DNA of 64,000 nucleotides from Leptidea sinapis. Its lineage: Eukaryota > Arthropoda > Insecta > Lepidoptera > Pieridae. Position numbers and translations under genes: made by a program. Shown one piece after another: positions 57,000 through 64,000 of this stretch; the stretch's first letter is position 1, and every line of letters begins with the position of its first letter. Below the pieces are notes generated by a model. That model saw nothing but the letters and a program-made list of their open reading frames with translations. It ran no database searches and was not told the DNA's origin. The stretch spans positions 5,518,001 through 5,582,000 of the forward strand of contig NC_066292.1 in NCBI RefSeq assembly GCF_905404315.1, written 5' to 3'.

Positions 57000-57671
57000 G
57001 TTGCGTCACTATATACTTGTACTATTATATATTCTTTAGTAATTATTAAATTTATAGCTATTTCATTCATAATTAATTCTAATTTTCACTTTAAAGCTTC
57101 GTTGCCGCCAAGGAGTTAATTAATGAAAAAATTGTCTTTTTTGGGACCTTTATTCATTCCTATTCGATACGAAACTGTCACGTTAGTTTTAGATGTTTTA
57201 GTGGTACGAAACAGCAAGACGTTATAACTCGTCTCTCGCACGTAATAAGACACTGAAAAATAAATAGTATAATAGAAAGTTGCCACTTTTTAACAAAATA
57301 TCCATCTATTGTGTTGGTCCCATAATATTTCTTGTCGCGACCCCGTTTTGTCTTTTGTACGTTTTTCCTGTCGCTGAGACATCGCATTAAAAGCTTTTAT
57401 TAAAACCATTACGTTTGTTTTATTAATTTTTTGTGGGGATTAATTTCAGCCTGATAAATAAATATCGTTATTTGTTTTATTCAGAACGTAAAGTCAATTA
57501 GCTAATTAACTTTTTAACTTACTATTTTGCATGGGGTGGGTGATTTTTTTTTATCTATCACGTAAATATTTATTAATTATCTTAAGAATTATTTAGATAT
57601 AAAGAAATATATTGAAGTATTGCAGCCATTGACCGCTTAGGATCCATCTTGTGAGTGTATAGCATAGGGTA
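57000..57671. other. Interval with a family A scrap
   Basis: TTTTTGTTGCGTCACTATATA at about 56996 resembles the family A 3' UTR. No gene recognised in the remainder. Confidence 0.35.
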
Positions 57672-57862
57672 TAGAGTAATTGAAATGATTTGTAAAACGA
57701 TGAAAATGTAAATCTTGATTTAAAAGAGTGGCAATGAAATTCTTGCTACTTCTTCTCATTAGCTCAACCCTTTACGAAGTAGCGGTAGATTTTTTTTGAC
57801 ATTCATAAGTGTCATTTCCGTGACTTATATGAATAAAGTGAGTTTGATTTGATTTGATTTAT
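57672..57862 (+). mobile_element. Family A LINE 3' terminus only
   Basis: Matches the last 190 bp of the copies at 2629-4470 and 14593-16310: GCAATGAAATTCTTGCTACTT, TTTACGAAGTAGCGGTAGAT, TAAGTGTCATTTCCGTGAC, then GAATAAAGTGAGTTTGATTT and a (GATTT)n tail. No coding sequence: extreme 5' truncation. Confidence 0.82.
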
Positions 57863-58020
57863 GCACTCCTTTTCCTTGGAACCAACGCGTAAATCAACTT
57901 ACAAGGTCATTCATATATAATCTCCGTAAGATGACAGACTACTATCTTAGTTAGTATACTATCAGTACTTTTTTTTCCTACGAGCCACCATTTCTGAGAT
58001 ATAGCTATTCAAAAAGTTGT

Positions 58021-58079
58021 AAAAAGGCGCGTTTAGTTAGTGTGCTAACTACCATGAGATAGTGTGTTAGCGCCTTTTT
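58021..58079. repeat. Nested hairpin with GGCGC arms
   Basis: AAAAAGGCGC at 58021-58030 pairs perfectly with 58070-58079. Inside it GTTAG-TGTG-CTAAC forms a second stem. A similar TTAGTTAGTATACTA string occurs about 70 bp upstream. Confidence 0.45.
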
Positions 58080-58827
58080 TCTTTTGAGGTAGCGTGGAAA
58101 CGTGTGCATAATATGACGAAAACATCTTTTACTAGATGACCGGACTAAATACTTCAATTTAATTAATTTTCATACATTTGGAAAGTTATTCGTACATGAA
58201 GCCCGGAATAAAGGTTGAATTATACTTTGGATTTAGTCGTATTGTTTCATATCTTAATATCACCTTCAATGAGACGTAAAATTGCTGTGATTTACCACAA
58301 GAGTAAAAGCGAGTTCCGAGACGCGACTTGAGTTAATTATGTTAAATGTTTTAAAAAGCAGAGACTAAATGAAGTTTTCAAATAAATCTGTTTGAATCTT
58401 GTAATTTTTCTGTCTTTGTGGCTCACAATTAGATCAAGGGTAAATCAAATAAGCCGCCCCGTTAGCGAATGACAATGGTCTCGGTAATGATATTAACAAA
58501 CTGAATTATTCTTTTTATTTGAATTGAATTGTTGTCTTTATAATTTTGGTAGTATATGTGGATTGTTTTAGTCTCCTTTTAGCTTATCTCGATATTTACA
58601 TTGAGTGTCAAGTTGGTCTAAATAGAACTGGGTTGGACACAGGTAGATATAGGAAAATTTGCAATGTATTTTAAGATAATTTATGATGGAATAGGTAATA
58701 TGTGGGAACATCTGCCCATTGATAAAATTATTAGTTTCTTAACGCATCACAAAACGCCCTCTTTAGCAGCAACTGTAATCGGTCTTTGTCCTTCACTCTT
58801 AGGTCCATATTTTTAAGGCATTTTAGT

Positions 58828-58985
58828 ACATCATCATCAGCCGGAAGGCGTCCACTGCTGGACAAAGGCCTCCCCAAAGATCTCCACGATGATCATTCCT
58901 GCGCTGCCCACATCCAAAGTACTCCGGCGATCTTGACCACATCGTCGGTCCATCTTGTGGGGGATTTACCAACACTGTGTCATTC
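58828..58985 (-). pseudogene. RTE-type LINE 3' end
   Basis: On plus, CATCATCATCAGCCGGAAGG, then AAAGATCTCCACGATGATCA and CTTGACCACATCGTCGGTCC, closely match the reverse of 56757-56955. Confidence 0.78.
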
Positions 58986-60903
58986 TTTGTTTTTTTTATC
59001 TTAGCACGGAATACTTACGTAATACGTGATAACTTAATAATACTTAATTGTGTTTTGTCACTGTCTTCATAATTAGGCATTAAAGAGACAAAATACACTC
59101 AATGAAATAACAAATTGTGACGCCTTTTGAAATTCGGGCTTTTTATAATGAATGCTTTAATACTTACAAAATATGTAAACTATGTACTATAATCGTGATA
59201 GAAAGAATCTCCATCATTTTTTATAAATTTTGTAGCAAAATTAGAAAAGAATATTCTATCTGAAAACACTGGCAAAGGAAAACCATTCGATGGTTTTATT
59301 ACGTATGGATAAAATTTACATATCACGTCTTAATATCGCACAAGAAATATTAATGTTACAAAGGCTTTGCTATCTCTATTTATATGAGAAGTCCGATTGT
59401 CCATTTTAAATGACCATTCAGTGCAGCCAGAGATAAAAATGCGTTATCCATATCAATAAAAATATTTCAGAAAACAAAGCAACAAAAAGTTACATTTCAC
59501 TATTTGTCTTGTTTTACTGGAAACATGTGACAGCAGAACAACCAGTTAGAATGTCAAACGCTCGAATGCCCTTACAAAAGTACCAATTTTCTTTGATATT
59601 TCAGGTGTTTCATGTAGTTTTTTTTGTATATTTTAACTGAAACCAGCCTCGTGAATTTCTCCATGTTGCTGCTAGTCTGTTTGGTAGCTTTTGGGTTATT
59701 CACAATCACATAATCTGCTTATGAACTTTTGAATACAATTTTCATATGATAAGCGAGTTATATTTCTCTAAAGTAAGTAATAAGACACTTAAAACATTTA
59801 CGGTGATCGTAAATAAATTATGAAGTTTCAATTTATACATAAAAGTGCCGCCATATTTGCTTTCTTTTATATCGTAAACCATATTAAAACACTTCGTTAC
59901 TTCTGAAATACAACCATGGTAAAAATAGAGCAAGGATGCATCGCCATTAAATTAAAATATCGTTTAAAATGTATAAATCAGTAAAAACATGGCCAAACAA
60001 AAACACAAATGTGCCCCGTGACAGTACTTCGTCCATAGCCGATTTTATTATTTTTGTCTCCGACACATAGGCCAGGAGTGCGATACATACCGACTGAAAT
60101 ATTATCTGTTTTCTGTAGATAATTACTAAATAATGTATGTACCACTTTCATATATTATGGTGAATTTTAATTAGATCCAAAATATTTTCAATAATTGTAG
60201 GAATTACAGTCAAAATTAAAAACAAAGACTTTGTTTTTAATTTATTGTTTTTGTAAATATAATTTTCGTCCAAATTAGATTCAAAATAATAAATAGTACT
60301 TGAGGAAATTCGAAAAAATATAATATCTTATTTATTATATTCACCAGTCTAAAAATTAGGCCTTAAAATTTATGGAAGAGGAATACAGACCAACTAATAT
60401 AGCAATTTTCAATAATTTAAATTCTCTAAGAATTCAAGGAGTGTATCTTCGTTGATAAAAACCCCCAGGAACTTTGAATTTATCTAAATCATTCACGAAT
60501 TATAACCATGTTATGTAATAAAGAATATAGTAATGTAATGTAATAATGAATAAATGTATGCATAAGTATTAATCTTCAGCTTCACCTCCAGCACCTGTAC
60601 TATATATGCGCTTAAATGATTTGCGAGTAATGGTTCAGCTCCCGCCGGGATTCGTATAAATAAAGATAAAATATAATAGCTCTCCTTGTAATTGGAATAT
60701 TAATGTCCCGGACAAACGGACCGACTGATTTAATGTTAGTTTTACGAACACCGTAGCTACAGTAGCTACCTATTACATGTTGAATGCAGTTAGGAACCAC
60801 GCGTAATTTGTCTTTTAAAGTTTCTTATCTGGTATGTTTTATTTATTTTATTCATAAACTGTAACTGATTCTAAAATGAGGTACCTTATAATGAATACAT
60901 TGT
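58986..60903. other. Long AT-rich interval, no supported genes
   Basis: Only short ORFs with no recognisable domain (59742-59933, 60612-60800). No repeat family of this window occurs here. Confidence 0.4.
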
Positions 60904-60915
60904 ACTTATATACCT

Positions 60916-61181
60916 TATATACCGCCGTCTATTTCTGCCTTCAAACAGTAACGTGTAAACATTATTGTGTTTCGGTCTGAAGGGCGCCGTAGCTAGTAAA
61001 ATTACAGGGCGATGAGACTTAACATCTTAAGTCTCAAGGTGACGAGCGCAATTTCGGCGCCGTTCAGATATTTTCAAGCTTTTCAAGAATCCTGCTCGGC
61101 AATTCATCACAATGGGCAGGGCGTATCAATTACCATCAGCTGAACGTCCTCCTCGTCTTGTCCCTTATTGTCATAAAAAAA
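60916..61181 (+). mobile_element. SR1 repeat, 5'-truncated, with 12-bp duplication
   Basis: Begins inside SR1 at the GCCGTCTATTTCTGCC block and runs to CTTATTGTCATAAAAAAAA. It is flanked by ACTTATATACCT at 60904-60915 and 61182-61193. The 5' truncation with a poly(A) end and a duplication is the hallmark of target-primed reverse transcription. Confidence 0.87.
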
Positions 61182-61193
61182 ACTTATATACCT

Positions 61194-61850
61194 ATATGAT
61201 GTTGTGGTTGTTATGATATTTTTGCTAATTGAAAATGAGAGGGGTGCAAATAAACAGGTGCAAACTACTAAACCGGTTCTTAAAATAATGCTCATAAAAC
61301 AACTGAGTTCAATTCAAGCAGAAATAATTAAAATAATTTTACCTTTAAATCTTAACAGCCATAAAATTTTCTAGAAATATCCAGCTTTCGATTAAAATAA
61401 TCAAACATAACTAACCCAACCGACAAAACAATAATCCGTTGATAAGCAATGTCACATGACACAATACACCTAACAGCTAATTAATTTGAACAATTCGCCC
61501 GTATTTCCTTAGTGCGACGTGTAATCATGGAATTATGTTGTTAGAGATTGATTTAGGCGGTGTGCAGAAGAATCTAAATAAACGCTTTCGTCTAAGCTAG
61601 GTAAGGTAATCAATCAATGCTATGACAGATATTTTATAATAAAATTCGAAGATGTTAACAAATTTAAATTTATTTAAATAAAATAAATATATTTATGAAG
61701 TAATCTACCGAAAATGTCGTCACGTACTAAACATTTCCACCAGCTCTGTTAAACTAATTTTTCAAAAATTCTGTACATATTCTATCTTAAATAATCAAAC
61801 AATGAAATTTTGACTCAATACTATCACAGAGCATTTGTGCGAATTATTTT
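61194..61850. other. Interval without recognised features
   Basis: AT-rich; no ORF or repeat recognised. Confidence 0.35.
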
Positions 61851-61978
61851 AAGAGGAGGACAATTGAGCGTATATCCATACGTATACCCATACTCTTAAC
61901 TCTCTGATGTTAAGGGATCACCGCCGCCCATATTCTTTTGTAACACCAGAGGAACCACAAGAGCGTTGCCAGCTAATT
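61851..61978 (-). mobile_element. Family B LINE 3' tail
   Basis: On plus, AAGAGGAGGACAATTGAGCG, AAGGGATCACCGCCGCCCAT and CACCAGAGGAACCACAAGAG. Between the first two, TATATCCATACGTATACC replaces the usual TACGGGTCACC. Confidence 0.7.
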
Positions 61979-63223
61979 TGGCTTATGTAAATCGCAATAG
62001 AAAGTCGTGTATTCTTTATGTATCAGAGTGATGAAAGCAGTGTTTTATGTGTTTGTTTAGTTCGTTCGATTAAGATTACTGTTGTAATGACCAGACGATT
62101 TTGGTTACCATGAGCTTAAACAATTGAAATAATGCAGTATGATGATTCGCATTCTGAACGCTTTATAAAATTCATAAGGGAGATAGCGATGATATGCCAG
62201 TTATATGAAAAAAAGGAAAACAATAATAACTTTTATGACCGTGTAACATCAAAGTATTTGAAAAATATTACGCTGTTAGAATGATTTAATAGAGCGTAGC
62301 GTATTTAATTTTCAAAATTCATTTGGACGGAAACTAACACACACATCTACGAAGAAATTCAAAGGTCGTGTGTTATCAACTCACTTTGTGCCAGCGTGCT
62401 GGTCTAAGCTCTAAATACTACACACTAAAATGGATTTCAACTCAGGATCATTTTCTAGCAAAAAATAGTCGCATAATAAAAGAGTTGCCTGCTACACCTG
62501 TGTTCAAGTAGGTGTTATAGAGTCCTACATGTGATTTAAAGAAGCGTTCCAACCGCCTTATGTATAATCAGCCTTAACTTGTTGAGGGTAAAGTTTGGCT
62601 ATAACATCAACACTAGCTCGTAACTCGCTAAAAGTGATTGCTTACCACAAAAACAAACACATGTCGACTCACGTATCTAACTAACTTTAATAAGTTGTGT
62701 ATGTTTTCGATTACGTTCGGACTACCAGTGTTATAAAACTATAAAGTAAGAAAAGTTATAATTAATGTATTTTATACTTTATAATTACAGGTCGAAAAAA
62801 ATGGCGACGTAAATTTAGTGAAATTGAAAAAAAAAAAAACAAAAAACACCGAAATTTGTTGCTTTTTTGTTGATAATTAGTTTCTAAAAAAATAATTTTT
62901 TTGCTCTAACCGATCGCAAAAAATCGGCAATAACGCTAACTTTACATTAAGATAGCGTGGGAATTATTTTGAGATAAAAGGAAAACATTTATAAAAGGGT
63001 TTGTTATTCATGTTCATCAATCCCCAAACATCTATCGCCGCTGCCGCGGCACGCTACGCTCGGCTCGTGCGTTGTTTTAACTGTTGTAACATAACCTAAC
63101 CTAACCAATTTTAATGAATTGTAGTTGATAGAGCTTTGGTCCACGATTATAGTGCTATCACTCATATTACAACGTAATACACAGTTTTCAAGAAAAAACA
63201 AAATAAAAGTCGACCCTTCCCGC
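61979..63223. other. Interval with one GC-rich patch, no supported gene
   Basis: A GC-rich patch (CCGCTGCCGCGGCACGC, about 63038-63075) is followed by AACCTAACCTAACC at about 63092. The rest is AT-rich with A-runs near 62828. Confidence 0.35.
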
Positions 63224-63320
63224 CTCTGACCAGATGGTCAAGATCGTTGTGGAGATCTTTTGGGAAGGCCTTTCTCTTTGAACATTGGACGTCTTCCGGC
63301 TGAAATGATGACGATACTTT
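63224..63320 (+). pseudogene. RTE-type LINE 3' end, short
   Basis: ACCAGATGGTCAAGATCG, then GTGGAGATCTTTTGGGAAGGC and GGACGTCTTCCGGCTGAAATG. The tail GATGACGAT is degraded. Confidence 0.65.
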
Positions 63321-63449
63321 ATAATTAAATTAATTAACTTTACCATCGCTTTTAGGGCTCATAAATAGGCACAAAAGGCTTTGGTTAGGAGGTTAGGAGG
63401 TTCGCTAGGTTTTACTCATTCTAATTTATAATATAGTTATATTTTTTAA

Positions 63450-63545
63450 CAAGAGGGGCCAGCAGGCAAACTGGCTCATGAGATTAGAAGTGAAAGACGT
63501 ATATGAACATCTCCAATACCAGAAGTCAAAAGAAAGCATTTCCAG
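63450..63545 (-). mobile_element. Possible family B-related LINE tail, decayed
   Basis: AACAAGAGGGGCCAGCAGGC, ACATCTCCAATACCAGAAG and GCATTTCCAGCCTTTG follow the order of a reversed CR1-group tail, but with much divergence. No gene recognised from 63546 to the end. Confidence 0.35.
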
Positions 63546-64000
63546 CCTTTGAATTGTTTATGATAGAGTTTGGCTGATGGTTAATCAAGTTATATCGAAA
63601 TACTGAAGCCGATAGATGATCTACAACGCAAAAGACACAAACCAATCAGAGGCGTGATGATGTGGTTCTATGAAAAGAAAAACAAGTCGTTATAGAAAAA
63701 AAATGCACTAATTTCCGTTTGGGGAGGCACAAAATATTTGAAAAGAAAATTGAATTGCAGACAAATAAGAAACTTTGTAGACTTGATCAACAATCAACAA
63801 TACATCGAGAACCCTTATTGCCTCAGGCGCCTTACATTCAGGAAATTCGTATCCTTACACTGTTTCTGTTGAATGTTCCTGTCTGTAGGCTGTGGGCATA
63901 CACTGGGGGCTGAGGAGTTAAATCAATTTACGTAAAATACAACAAGAAATATCAGAAGATAGCTCAGTTGAAAAAAGATTATATTAATAATGTCTTAATA

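Noticed and set aside
63092..63106. Interstitial telomere repeat (CCTAA)n
   Set aside because: Only about two and a half units; too short to distinguish from chance in this composition.
1..64000. CRISPR array, bacterial operon or provirus
   Set aside because: No regularly spaced direct repeats, no ribosome-binding-site-led gene strings, and no LTR pair or gag/env-like frames were seen; all RT sequence is of non-LTR type.

Overview
The window looks like lepidopteran (moth or butterfly) nuclear DNA: AT-rich, gene-poor and filled with short interspersed repeats. Support comes from the repeat content (CR1-group LINEs with short tandem-repeat tails, RTE-type LINE 3' ends, mariner and hAT relics, many short inverted-repeat elements, tRNA-headed SINEs) and from an insect-type beaten-path-like Ig protein. 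Nothing suggests bacterial or viral DNA. Species cannot be named from the sequence alone.

Only one convincing host gene is present: a single-exon ORF on the minus strand (7546-8316) for a secreted, probably GPI-anchored two-Ig-domain protein of the beat type. Three further gene-like signals are weak: a 3' splice-site/short exon at 1-99, a TATA/first-exon/GTAAGT arrangement at 18681-18757, and a TATA+initiator arrangement at 40869-40905 that more likely belongs to a LINE.

The rest is a layered transposon landscape. Family A (CR1-group LINE, tails of TTTGAA/TTTGAC/TTTGATT type): 2629-4470, 4554-4800, 5281-6345, 14593-16310, 41175-42714, 57672-57862. Family B (a second CR1/jockey-group LINE, poly(A) tail): 29656-31568 and 53984-55236 are the long copies; about ten 3' fragments lie elsewhere. 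Family C (RTE-type C-termini ending in GAT repeats): ten relics. Family D (unclassified coding repeat): four relics. SR1, a roughly 270-300 bp poly(A)-ended repeat, has ten copies in both orientations, two with clear target-site duplications. Short DNA elements: a 138-bp MITE (2 copies, 3-bp duplications), a 304/306-bp TTA-flanked MITE (2 copies), and several single inverted-repeat elements at 382-804, 14420-16481, 27754-27891, 33840-34515 and 35735-35938.

Many insertions are nested, giving relative ages: a LINE inside a hAT-like element (14420-16481), a 315-bp unknown insert inside SR1 (10043-10357), a repeat inside a LINE reading frame (3432-3625), and a family B LINE against RTE fragments (29395-31665). 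No CRISPR array, rRNA, functional tRNA or operon was seen. Stretches described as empty are AT-rich DNA with no ORF or repeat that I recognise.
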